DNA of 16,934 bases from Nitrospirota bacterium (GCA_016235225.1 JACRLS010000069.1:1-16934); one strand, 5' to 3'; positions 1 through 6,374 are shown, numbered from the stretch's first letter. Notes: generated by a model from the sequence alone, not told the origin. Translations and numbers: made by a program.

Positions 1-369
1 ATAGTTCTGGGCCGCGCGCTCCGGCTGCTCATCCTCCCCCCGCATGCGGAAGACTCGTTGGGCCTCGATCTTGAGTGGCCGGAGAAGGACCGCATCAGCC
101 ATCCCGAAGTTGCTCTCAGGATGAGTAGGCGCGATACAACGTTCGTCGCCGAAGAAGAACTGGACCCTGGACCAGGGAAATCTTGATGTGCCGGGGGACG
201 TGATCAGCGCCGTGAACAGGGCCTTGGGCGTCGTGCCACCCGAGAGCGCCACGCGACAGCCTCCGCTCCGGGCCACCGACTCCTCGGCCGCGCAGAGAAA
301 AAACTCGGCGGCTTCTCGTGCCACTTCGTCGAGATGATCGAGGATCCGAAGCTCTGGCCCGCCCGACAT
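1..369 (-). CDS. pgl: 6-phosphogluconolactonase, N-terminal part (runs off window)
   Basis: This enzyme hydrolyses 6-phosphogluconolactone to 6-phosphogluconate, the second step of the cytosolic oxidative pentose phosphate pathway. The 123 codons visible run from ATG at 369 to the window edge without a stop. Family motifs are clear: SGGTTPKALF at residues 43-52 (phosphate-binding loop), FFGDERC at 72-78, and SNFGMADAVLL from residue 86. The start lies one base after the pgi stop (TGACATG), so translation is probably coupled to pgi. A family member is about 230-260 aa, so roughly half is missing. That is only because the window ends; there is no sign of a broken gene. Pairing with pgi is metabolically sensible, and a zwf gene may follow outside the window. 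Confidence 0.9.
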   Translation of the reverse strand, partial: MSGGPELRILDHLDEVAREAAEFFLCAAEESVARSGGCRVALSGGTTPKALFTALITSPGTSRFPWSRVQFFFGDERCIAPTHPESNFGMADAVLLRPLKIEAQRVFRMRGEDEQPERAAQNY

Positions 370-370
370 G

Positions 371-2086
371 TCAGCGCCTCGACCGCTTCCTCCGAGCGGA
401 CTGCGCGGTCGCTCGGCGTCGCACGGTCGTCGGCTTCCTGGCCTTGCCGGGGCCATTGCCGAGCGCGCGAATCCCGCGATCGGCTTGACGCCCTACGGCA
501 ATCCGTACGACGACACGGGCATGCGTCTGCAACGATTGATGGTCTCCGACGGCCTGTGCTTGCGCCAGCGTTCCGAAGGAAAAGGGTTTATCGGGGATGG
601 GAAGATCCGGCTTCATGTCCTCGACCAATTCCACAAAGAGGCCATGGTTCGCTCCGCCTTTATGGAGCTGCCCGGTCGAGTGGAGGTAGCGCGGCCCGTA
701 TCCCGCCGTCGTCGGTAGATGATGGGTGAGGAGGAGATGCTTCCGGAGCGCCGCAATGGCCGCATCGACCGGCCGCGACGGCGTGACATAGGCGAGAATG
801 GCCAGATACTTGCCGGGGCCCGCCTGGGCGACCACGTCCCTCAGGGCATCCAGACCCTTCCCGGATCCTTGATCCTGGTCCAATCGACGGCCCTGCTCCT
901 GAACCTCTTTGAGGATGCGAGCGGTGTTTTCCTTGCTTTCTTGGACATTCGGCTGGTCAAAGGGGTGAATGCCGAGATAGTGGCCGGCCACCGCCGTCGC
1001 GAATTCCCATCGAAAGAACTCGGCGGCCAGATCGTATCGGTCGCGCAACGTCAGCCGGATCACCGGTTGGCCGCTCCGTTGGAGCGCGTCGATCCGTCGG
1101 TCCGTGGTGGCATTGGCGTCGCCATTCAACCGCAGGTAGACGAAGAGTCGATCCGGTCCGTAGACGGAGGGCGGCCCGAGCGGCTCTTGGGCGATCGGCA
1201 CCACGCCCCGACCTTCCTTCCCGGTGCTCTCCGCCAGCAGTTGTTCCGCCCAAAGACCAAAACTACTCAGCTTCGGCGAGGTGATGATGGTGACCTTGTC
1301 CCGCCCCGCTCGTCCCAACACCCCCATTGATGTACCCAGCACCGCGCCGGGATTCTCATGGGGGGGCGGCGTGGCGCCACACTGCCGGGCCATCTGCACC
1401 GCGCGCCGGAGGAGCAGCTCGACATCCAGTCCCATCAATGCGGCCGGCACGAGCCCAAAGTAGGAGAGGACGGAGTAGCGCCCCCCGATATCAGCCGGGT
1501 TGATGAAAGTGGTGCGAAATCCTTTGGCTTGGGCCAGCTCGCCCAAGCTGGTTCCCGGATCGGTAATCGCCACGAACTGTGCGCCCCCGCGGTTCCCCCG
1601 CGCCCCCGACACCAAGGTCGAAAAATGTGCGAAGAGCGACATCACCTCGATCGTCCCGCCGGATTTGCTGGCGACCAGAAAGAGAGTTTTGGCGGGCGAG
1701 ATCGCCTTGGTCACCTGTCGGACTGCGCCGGGGACGGTTGAATCGAGCACCCAGCACTGTGGCCAGCCCTTCGCGGACCCGAACGTGCATCGGAGCACTT
1801 CCGGCCCCAGGCTGCTGCCTCCCATCCCCAACAACACGACGTCGCGATAACCCTCGTCCCGAACGGACTTGGCAAAGGCCTGCAGGGCCGACACTTTGTC
1901 CAACATCTGTTCGGCCACGGTCAGCCATCCGAGACGATTGGTAATTTCGGTGGGCTCTGATTTCCACAGGCGATAATCTTTGGACCAGAGCTTTGCGATG
2001 AGTTGCGTGCCGCCCATCTCCCGAATCGCGTTGGTCACAGGCGTGGTGTGTGAACCCAGACGGAGCGTGAAGTTGGATGGTCTCAC
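371..2086 (-). CDS. pgi: glucose-6-phosphate isomerase
   Basis: This enzyme interconverts glucose-6-phosphate and fructose-6-phosphate in the cytosol. Visible family signatures are MGGSSLGPEV (sugar-phosphate loop), SKSGGT, the AEQLLAESTGKEGRG stretch with the catalytic Glu, and QLHKGGANHG with the catalytic His. The PFSFGTLAQAQAVGD block lies near the C-terminus, followed by an Arg-rich tail of about 30 residues. The sequence resembles the Pgi half of transaldolase/Pgi fusions (LWKSEPTEITNRLGWL) more than E. coli Pgi, but no transaldolase part is attached. I chose the GTG at 2086 because GGAGG sits 4 nt upstream and similarity begins there. The frame is open to an ATG at 2206 (611 aa) that overlaps the upstream stop as ATGA, but those 40 residues are Arg/Pro-rich and have no Shine-Dalgarno. 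The product is 571 aa with the GTG start. Confidence 0.9.
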   Translation of the reverse strand: MRPSNFTLRLGSHTTPVTNAIREMGGTQLIAKLWSKDYRLWKSEPTEITNRLGWLTVAEQMLDKVSALQAFAKSVRDEGYRDVVLLGMGGSSLGPEVLRCTFGSAKGWPQCWVLDSTVPGAVRQVTKAISPAKTLFLVASKSGGTIEVMSLFAHFSTLVSGARGNRGGAQFVAITDPGTSLGELAQAKGFRTTFINPADIGGRYSVLSYFGLVPAALMGLDVELLLRRAVQMARQCGATPPPHENPGAVLGTSMGVLGRAGRDKVTIITSPKLSSFGLWAEQLLAESTGKEGRGVVPIAQEPLGPPSVYGPDRLFVYLRLNGDANATTDRRIDALQRSGQPVIRLTLRDRYDLAAEFFRWEFATAVAGHYLGIHPFDQPNVQESKENTARILKEVQEQGRRLDQDQGSGKGLDALRDVVAQAGPGKYLAILAYVTPSRPVDAAIAALRKHLLLTHHLPTTAGYGPRYLHSTGQLHKGGANHGLFVELVEDMKPDLPIPDKPFSFGTLAQAQAVGDHQSLQTHARVVVRIAVGRQADRGIRALGNGPGKARKPTTVRRRATAQSARRKRSRR

Positions 2087-2202
2087 AAGTCCTCCAGAGG
2101 CCGAAGGGATCGGATGAACGACGGGCGCGAAACGGCGTGGCCATCTTAGGCCGCCGATACCCAAAACGCAACGAGGAGGGAGGTCCGTGGAGGGAGGTCC
2201 GC

Positions 2203-2904
2203 TCATGGGAGATCGGTCCGACCGATCAGCAGCGGCATCCCTTCAGTGACCGCCCAGGCGAGAGCCTGCGCCTCTTCATGCGGAACGATGAGGCTGAGCC
2301 GCGGTGGGAGGGCGAGGAATTCACCGGCGGGGTCCGCACGTACCCAGGATCTCACCCGAATCCAGTGACTCAACCATTTTCGTTTGAACCAGTGCCAGGG
2401 CCGTTCCGCAAGGGGCGGCGCCACCTCGATCACGAGGTCTCGATCAAACACCAGCAGATACTCCATGGGCATGTCGTGGACCTCGATGGGATGTTCGGTC
2501 GAATCTTGGCCGGGCTGGATCTTCGGTCTTGCTACCGGCGGACGTGCGCGCAGCTTGTAGACACCCGGGCCCGTCGCATCCCTGGACGCTTTCCAGTCGA
2601 GAACCGTGAAGTGGCGCAGGATCACACCGCGCCCCTTGATCAGCATCACCCGTTGGGACAGATCCAGCACCAAATAAGGCTGCGGCCGGGAGGCCAGCTT
2701 CAGTTCCTCTTCCAGAGTTCGAGTCACCTCGCGGAGGGTCTGGGGATCCTGAATCGGGAGTGTGGGTGGCTGTTCCTGAATGGCACCCAAGAGGGTTGGG
2801 ACCAGACAAAGGACAACGCCGGCCATGGTGCGCCGACAGGCTGATAACGACTGAGGAGGTCGAGGGGTGGACGTGTGGCGGAGAGGCCGGTCGGGGAAGC
2901 CCAT
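2203..2904 (-). CDS. YkuD-fold protein lacking catalytic residues (degenerate L,D-transpeptidase paralogue)
   Basis: This is a 233-aa exported protein. A hydrophobic stretch around residues 27-41 (MAGVVLCLVPTLLGAI) looks like a signal sequence, and an ATG at 2826 would give a more normal signal peptide. PYLVLDLSQRVMLIKGRGVIL corresponds to the first strands of a YkuD domain, and the end, LSLIVPHEEAQALAWAVTEGMPLLIG, corresponds to the end of that domain. The HG...SHGC catalytic segment expected between them is absent, and no Cys occurs outside the signal region. From what is known of the family it cannot be an L,D-transpeptidase. I infer a regulator, decoy or peptidoglycan-binding role. It starts 6 nt after the active paralogue upstream, and its stop falls at the ATG of the longest pgi frame. 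Overall similarity to the neighbour suggests tandem gene duplication followed by loss of the active site. Confidence 0.7.
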   Translation of the reverse strand: MGFPDRPLRHTSTPRPPQSLSACRRTMAGVVLCLVPTLLGAIQEQPPTLPIQDPQTLREVTRTLEEELKLASRPQPYLVLDLSQRVMLIKGRGVILRHFTVLDWKASRDATGPGVYKLRARPPVARPKIQPGQDSTEHPIEVHDMPMEYLLVFDRDLVIEVAPPLAERPWHWFKRKWLSHWIRVRSWVRADPAGEFLALPPRLSLIVPHEEAQALAWAVTEGMPLLIGRTDLP

Positions 2905-2910
2905 GATGGG

Positions 2911-3573
2911 CTAGAATATCATAACCGGAGTCCCGTTCTTGGCCAGTTTGTAGGTCGTGCGGAGATCGTCATCGGCTAGGCGAATGCACCCATGGGTCAC
3001 ATTCTTCCCCAGGAGGCGGGTGTAGAGGGTCCCGTGGATAAAATAGCCCTTCCCGAAACCAAGCGCATAGTCGCCCAGCACTCCGGACTCCATTCGATCC
3101 GCAGGATTTGATGGAATGTCCTGGTCCTCTTCAAGGAAGGCCCAGTCAGGCTTGATCCACACGGGATTCGTGAGTCGAGTTTGGACCGCGAACTCGCCTC
3201 GAGGGGTATCAAACAACCATTGAGAGCCAGGGTGATCGGGCTTGTCCAGGATGACTCCGCTACCCGTGGAGGCCACGGCATCGAGGAGCACCTCTTTTCC
3301 GCGTTTGATGTAGAGGTGGTTCCGAGCCGTGTCGACGACGATGTAGGCCCCGCTGGGGACCTGCCTGGCGAGTTGACGTTTGAGCGACTCGTACTGTCGT
3401 TGAAGTGTCGAGAGAGTGGGTTGCTCAGCGGCCTCGTTGTCGGCGGTCCGGCTCTCCAGGCTCCGAGATCCGCTGTCCTCGCAGGCCCCCAGCGCGAGAA
3501 GTCCGGCCACGAGCAGACTGACCGCCCACCCCGTCTGGTTCCTCGCGCGGATGAGCTGAAATCCTCCGCCCAC
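2911..3573 (-). CDS. L,D-transpeptidase lipoprotein (YkuD domain, active site intact)
   Basis: Its predicted role is to form 3-3 peptidoglycan cross-links or attach proteins to meso-DAP in the periplasm. The catalytic segment FIHGTLYTRLLGKNVTHGC, followed by IRL, has the canonical HxG...(S/T)HGCxRL layout, with Cys at residue 196 from the start chosen here. A lipobox LALGAC follows a hydrophobic core, so the protein should be lipid-anchored. A short helical linker (LQRQYESLKRQLARQ) precedes the domain. I chose GTG at 3573: GAGGG lies 5 nt upstream, and it gives a normal-length signal peptide and 220 aa. The open frame extends to an ATG at 3648 (245 aa) that overlaps the upstream stop as ATGA. 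That ATG has no Shine-Dalgarno, would put 55 residues before the lipid Cys, and exists in this context only because of the 43-bp duplication. Confidence 0.88.
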   Translation of the reverse strand: MGGGFQLIRARNQTGWAVSLLVAGLLALGACEDSGSRSLESRTADNEAAEQPTLSTLQRQYESLKRQLARQVPSGAYIVVDTARNHLYIKRGKEVLLDAVASTGSGVILDKPDHPGSQWLFDTPRGEFAVQTRLTNPVWIKPDWAFLEEDQDIPSNPADRMESGVLGDYALGFGKGYFIHGTLYTRLLGKNVTHGCIRLADDDLRTTYKLAKNGTPVMIF

Positions 3574-3632
3574 GTCAGCCCTCTTCAACAAGGTCTGATC
3601 CGGCAGTGTCGGCATCGGGGGCGGCTTCTTCT

Positions 3633-3718
3633 TCATCGTCGCCATCATCGAGGCTGGCCAGCGCCATCGAGACGGTCATCGTCGCCATCTTCGAGGCTGG
3701 CCAGCGCCATCGAGACGG
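3633..3718. repeat. 43-bp tandem direct duplication at a gene boundary
   Basis: Two head-to-tail copies, 3633-3675 and 3676-3718, differ at one base (A at 3647, T at 3690). Because 43 is not a multiple of three, the duplication shifts the frame of the minus-strand L,D-transpeptidase gene that ends here, and the single difference creates its TGA stop at 3647-3645. The single-copy form would extend that protein by an acidic tail to a TGA at 3577-3575, one base before the GTG of the next gene. Confidence 0.95.
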
Positions 3719-4805
3719 AATTCTTGGCCTCCAAGGCTCCGATGATCGTCACCGGGGTACCCGTCTCGACAAGATCGAATACCTTGTCGATGTGCCGGTT
3801 ACTCAACATGATGCACCCCAACGTCTGATTCATCGGGATCTGATCTTCACCGTGGATTTCGATCTGCCCGCCGATGTAAGTTTCAGCCGGCATTGCGCCG
3901 GTGCGCCGGGCCGCTTGGAAGCGGCGGCGGTCTTCATCATTGGGATAGTCGAGCACAAACGCCCGATAGAACTGGGTCTGCCCACGATCACGTTTCCGGA
4001 TAATACGATATTGGCCTTCCGGTGTCGCTCCGTCACCCTGATAGCGCTTTTCCAAGATACCGTTGAATCCGAGCTTCACCGGAAACACCCCGGCGGGACG
4101 GCCGTTTCGATAGATTGTCAACCGTCGATCCGCCTTGTTGATCACCAGCGCCACGGCATGATGGGTCCGCGACCAGTTAATCGTTCGCGCGACGAGGCCC
4201 CGCCAATAGGCGACACTTCGCTCATCCGCGTAGCGCCCCAGTTTCGTGTGAAGGAGGGCCTTCTGATCCTCCATCAGCCTGGAGGCCTGCTGGACTACAT
4301 GCGAAGACCGTGAGAAGAGCCCCTGCTCAATATACGAGCGCGCTTGCCGCAAGGCCAACTCGGTTTCCACCGGACGCTGGCCGAGCACCACCCGGCTGCC
4401 GATACGATCAATTCGGCTCGAAAACGTTTCCAGCCGCCGCTCAAGCAGCGCGACGCGCGTGGAGGCCTCTTGACGCTCGGCTTCCTTCTTACGGGCCGCC
4501 GCTTCGAGGACATGCTGCCCCTCGGCCTGGACGGCACGGAGTTCCATTGCCAAGCTGTTGGATTCCCAGGGCCAGCGGATGACGTCTTCCTCCGCCAGGA
4601 TTCGGCCCTTCACCCCCACCCAGTGTTGGGCAAAGCGGCCGAATTCGGTCGGAGCATAGCGCGCCCCCTCGGCCTCGACCAGGCGCCGATCGAGTTCTTC
4701 GACAGCCTGGAGGAGATCCGGCGGCGCCTTTTGCACGCAGGCGAAGAGACTGAGCCCACCCATGATCAGCAAGAAGACGATGCGCATCGAGAACGACTTC
4801 GTCAT
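3645..4805 (-). CDS. L,D-transpeptidase family lipoprotein with N-terminal helical domain
   Basis: This is a 386-aa predicted outer-envelope lipoprotein. The signal ends in a lipobox, LSLFAC (Cys at 23). Residues 30-200 are helical, with a Lys/Glu/Arg-rich coiled coil near 85-135, and resemble the helical domains of other lipoproteins. The YkuD domain follows from about residue 215 (AVALVINKADRRLTIYRNGR). Its catalytic segment is IHGEDQIPMNQTLGC with His318 and Cys331. TLGC replaces the common SHGC, a variant seen in YafK-like branches of the family, so catalysis is still plausible, either carboxypeptidase-type or transpeptidase. The start ATG has GAGG directly upstream. The gene lies 14 nt after the helical lipoprotein gene, in the same direction. 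The last 11 residues are translated from the frameshifted second copy of the 43-bp duplication. Confidence 0.85.
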   Translation of the reverse strand: MTKSFSMRIVFLLIMGGLSLFACVQKAPPDLLQAVEELDRRLVEAEGARYAPTEFGRFAQHWVGVKGRILAEEDVIRWPWESNSLAMELRAVQAEGQHVLEAAARKKEAERQEASTRVALLERRLETFSSRIDRIGSRVVLGQRPVETELALRQARSYIEQGLFSRSSHVVQQASRLMEDQKALLHTKLGRYADERSVAYWRGLVARTINWSRTHHAVALVINKADRRLTIYRNGRPAGVFPVKLGFNGILEKRYQGDGATPEGQYRIIRKRDRGQTQFYRAFVLDYPNDEDRRRFQAARRTGAMPAETYIGGQIEIHGEDQIPMNQTLGCIMLSNRHIDKVFDLVETGTPVTIIGALEAKNSVSMALASLEDGDDDRLDGAGQPR

Positions 4806-4819
4806 GCTCCTCAGCCAGC

Positions 4820-5428
4820 CTACTTCTTCTTCGCCGACTTCCCTTTCTGCATCTTGGCCATGGCGGTCTGGACTTCGTTCCCAATGGACTGGGCCTTATC
4901 CTGGATCGCTTTCGCCTTGGCTTGCGCGCCCTGGTAATCTCCACCATCGAGGGCCTTCTGAATCTCAGCCAGGGACGCCGTCAATCCTTCGGCATCGGCC
5001 TTGATGGCCTGGAGTGCAGCACGATCCTTCCCGGCCGGCGCCTTGGCCACTAGGCCTTGCGCGGTCTTGACGGCTTCCTGGGCTCCCTGCTGCGCCTGGG
5101 TCGCGGCCGCCTTCGCTTCCTCTTTCTTCTTTGCCGTCTCGGTCGTCACACGGCCCGCATCACCCGAGACTGAAGCCAAGAGTTGCTCGCTCTTGCCGTA
5201 ATCGCGCAACAGCGCAAACTTGGCATCCTGCTCGGTGATCTCTTTCTTAGCGCTCGCCAGCATTCCTTCGAGTTTCGTAAAGTCTTCGGCCAGGTAGGCT
5301 TGTGCCCCAGCCGCTTTAGCGTCCGCTACTGCTTTTTCGGCAGCCGCCAGCTTTTCCGTAGGTGGCTGGGCGCAGGCTGCAACGAGTAGCATCACCGGCA
5401 TCAGTAACCCGATTCTTAGTCTCTTCAT
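4820..5428 (-). CDS. helical lipoprotein with lysine C-terminus (DUF4398-like)
   Basis: This is a 202-aa lipoprotein of unknown specific function. The signal peptide has lipobox LVAAC with Cys19. The rest is almost entirely helix-forming Ala/Lys/Glu/Gln sequence, with repeated LAAAEKAVADAKAAGA-type segments like those of DUF4398 lipoproteins. It has no Cys after the lipid site and few aromatics. The C-terminus is KMQKGKSAKKK. The start ATG follows GGAGGAAGGGGACAG, a strong Shine-Dalgarno. It sits 14 nt upstream of an L,D-transpeptidase gene. A lipid-anchored helical protein ending in lysine beside such an enzyme resembles Braun lipoprotein in layout, although the length is much greater than Lpp and sequence similarity is not evident. 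That functional analogy is inference; only lipoprotein status and helicity are well supported. Confidence 0.8.
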   Translation of the reverse strand: MKRLRIGLLMPVMLLVAACAQPPTEKLAAAEKAVADAKAAGAQAYLAEDFTKLEGMLASAKKEITEQDAKFALLRDYGKSEQLLASVSGDAGRVTTETAKKKEEAKAAATQAQQGAQEAVKTAQGLVAKAPAGKDRAALQAIKADAEGLTASLAEIQKALDGGDYQGAQAKAKAIQDKAQSIGNEVQTAMAKMQKGKSAKKK

Positions 5429-5442
5429 CTGTCCCCTTCCTC

Positions 5443-5457
5443 CCTGAGGCTCTCAGG
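5443..5457 (-). promoter_or_regulatory. leader hairpin next to the lipoprotein Shine-Dalgarno
   Basis: CCTGAG and CTCAGG arms with a 3-nt loop lie directly upstream of the GGAGG used by the 4820-5428 gene. In the transcript this would place a small stem against the ribosome binding site, where it could modulate initiation or stabilise the message. The structure is seen in sequence; the effect is inference. Confidence 0.35.
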
Positions 5458-5472
5458 CCTCCAAACGCAAAC

Positions 5473-5488
5473 GGGGCCGACCGGCCCC
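5473..5488 (-). terminator. possible weak terminator hairpin
   Basis: Perfect GGGGCC/GGCCCC arms enclose a 4-nt loop. Read on the minus strand they are followed by GTTTGCGTTTGG, a poor U-tract. The hairpin lies between the 75-aa secreted protein gene and the helical lipoprotein gene. It may attenuate read-through or merely be an mRNA stem. Confidence 0.35.
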
Positions 5489-5521
5489 TCCGGGAACCTC
5501 CCTGTGGTCCCCCAAATAAAG

Positions 5522-5579
5522 AGAATCCGAGACCTCCCTCGACCGCCCCGCCATGCGCGGCCGAAGGAGGCTGGATTCT
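5522..5579. terminator. long imperfect inverted repeat, likely terminator of the 75-aa gene
   Basis: The arms are AGAATCC...CCTCC at 5522-5537 and GGAGG...GGATTCT at 5566-5579, with an inner CCGC/GCGG stem. On the minus strand the hairpin is followed by CTTTATTTG, and on the plus strand by TTCTTTTCTG. It begins 15 nt after the stop of the 5594-5821 gene, so termination on the minus strand is the likely role. Confidence 0.5.
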
Positions 5580-5593
5580 TTTCTGCAATAGAC

Positions 5594-5821
5594 TTATTTG
5601 TCTTTCCCCTTGCCTTTGCCTTTGCCTTTGCCCTTTTCGGCAGGCTTTTCAGCGGCCTTCATGTCTCCGCCTTTTGCCTTATCGCCTGCAGGAGCCGCAG
5701 CAGCGGCAGGAGCGGCCGCGGCCGGAGCCTCAGCCTTCTTCTCGTCGGCCTGCACAAAAGGAACCGAAGCAAACACCAACCCGATCACGAGCGCCAACAT
5801 TGCAGTCATGGTTTTCTTCAT
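5594..5821 (-). CDS. small secreted Ala/Lys/Gly-rich protein
   Basis: This is a 75-aa protein with a textbook Sec signal peptide (MKKTMTAMLALVIGLVFASV, then PFVQA, cleavage before DEKK). The 50-residue mature part has no fold that I recognise: an Ala/Pro-rich segment followed by GDKAKGGDMKAAEKPAEKGK and repeated GK dipeptides, ending in Lys. The GK tail is encoded by a hexanucleotide repeat. I chose ATG at 5821 because an AGGGGGTGA Shine-Dalgarno lies 7 nt upstream and the signal peptide starts there; the frame is open to an ATG at 5845. It is first in the minus-strand block, ahead of the helical lipoprotein and L,D-transpeptidases. I infer an envelope or cell-wall-associated polycation. Binding of nucleic acid or of teichoic or LPS anions is an alternative. 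No specific function is claimed. Confidence 0.7.
   Translation of the reverse strand: MKKTMTAMLALVIGLVFASVPFVQADEKKAEAPAAAAPAAAAAPAGDKAKGGDMKAAEKPAEKGKGKGKGKGKDK
5613..5630. repeat. hexanucleotide repeat (CCTTTG)3 encoding Gly-Lys repeats
   Basis: Three perfect CCTTTG units, flanked by imperfect ones, read GGCAAA on the minus strand and encode the GKGKGK tail of the small secreted protein. Being a multiple of three, copy-number changes would lengthen or shorten the tail without a frameshift. Confidence 0.85.
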
Positions 5822-5850
5822 TATGTGTTCACCCCCTTTCATCATGGTCT

Positions 5851-5868
5851 CGCCTCTTGGGAGAGGCG
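5851..5868 (-). promoter_or_regulatory. 5'-UTR hairpin of the small secreted protein gene
   Basis: Perfect 7-bp arms CGCCTCT/AGAGGCG enclose a 4-nt loop, 30 nt upstream of the ATG at 5821. The hairpin would lie in the leader if transcription starts at the sigma-54-like site. Its role (stability, regulation) is unknown. Confidence 0.35.
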
Positions 5869-5907
5869 GAAGCTCTGGATGTTGATCTCAGATTCCCTCA
5901 GGGCAAG

Positions 5908-5924
5908 TGCAGCAAACATGCCAA
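5908..5924 (-). promoter_or_regulatory. sigma-54-like promoter (GG-N10-GC) for the small secreted protein
   Basis: On the minus strand the site reads TTGGCATGTTTGCTGCA. It keeps the invariant GG (-24) and GC (-12) dinucleotides at the exact 10-nt separation and matches most of the TTGGCACG-N4-TTGCA consensus; the two mismatches are C to T in the first half and T to C in the second. Transcription would start near 5897, about 75 nt before the ATG at 5821. A TTGACG sequence upstream offers a weak sigma-70 alternative without a convincing -10. Confidence 0.4.
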
Positions 5925-6245
5925 CAGTCTTTCGCGTCAAGCGCAAAGTTTTCAATGAGTTCGAGCCATGCCGGGAACCTATCGCCTCTCAGACATTAGA
6001 CTTCTGTGGCAGATTGGTGGTCTTCCAGCAAAAGAGCCCCAGTGGAGTCCCATTTGGAATTGCTGACATGATGCGGTACAGCCTAGATGGCCGCTGGATG
6101 GACCGACGATCATCAGGATCACCCGCGCCCGGGATCTGTAGGGTGTTTAGCCGGGGACGAAGCCTTCGTCTGGTCCACGGACGATTCAGAGAATGGGAGG
6201 GGCGTCTCTCGTTCGGCTACGTAGCGGTGATTGCGTAGGGGCCCG

Positions 6246-6284
6246 CAGAAGGATTCAATACAGACCATGGTTGCATTCCTTCTG
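6246..6284. promoter_or_regulatory. inverted repeat just upstream of the rpmH promoter
   Basis: CAGAAGGA at 6246-6253 is matched by TCCTTCTG at 6277-6284, with a 23-nt spacer. The right arm ends 7 nt before the -35 hexamer. It could be an operator or an upstream activator site. Nothing in the sequence identifies a binding protein. Confidence 0.3.
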
Positions 6285-6291
6285 GGTTGAA

Positions 6292-6320
6292 TTGACACGC
6301 TTTCTCCGCCTCCCTATAAT
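6292..6320 (+). promoter_or_regulatory. consensus sigma-70 promoter of the rpmH-rnpA operon
   Basis: A perfect -35 TTGACA (6292-6297) and a perfect -10 TATAAT (6315-6320) are separated by the optimal 17 nt. Transcription is expected to start near 6327, giving an rpmH leader of about 48 nt. A promoter this strong suits a ribosomal-protein operon. It is the only convincing housekeeping promoter I found upstream of the whole rightward cluster. Confidence 0.9.
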
Positions 6321-6374
6321 ATCGCGTTTGCTGTACCTGTCCGTTGCCAAGATTCACAAGAAGGAACACCGATC

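Larger units (their letters stand above)
5846..6291. other. divergent intergenic region, no gene seen
   Basis: About 450 nt separate the leftward envelope operon from the rightward rpmH operon. The only long open frame here (plus strand, 5504-6238) has no recognisable motif, crosses the minus-strand gene at 5594-5821, and has no Shine-Dalgarno. I see the sigma-54-like site, a 15-bp palindrome GACGAAGCCTTCGTC at 6156-6170, and an inverted repeat at 6246-6284. No tRNA, CRISPR or DnaA-box cluster is apparent. Confidence 0.6.

Noticed and set aside
334..1741. Several plus-strand open frames opposite pgi
   Set aside because: They are antisense to a clear pgi gene, have Arg/Pro-rich non-homologous products and no Shine-Dalgarno; typical GC-rich shadows.
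5504..6238. 244-aa plus-strand open frame crossing the divergent intergenic region
   Set aside because: It overlaps the well-supported minus-strand secreted-protein gene and its terminator, has no motif or ribosome binding site, and its composition is random-like.
5846..6374. Origin of replication in the gap left of rpmH
   Set aside because: I found no cluster of TTATNCACA boxes, no AT-rich unwinding region and no dnaA gene.
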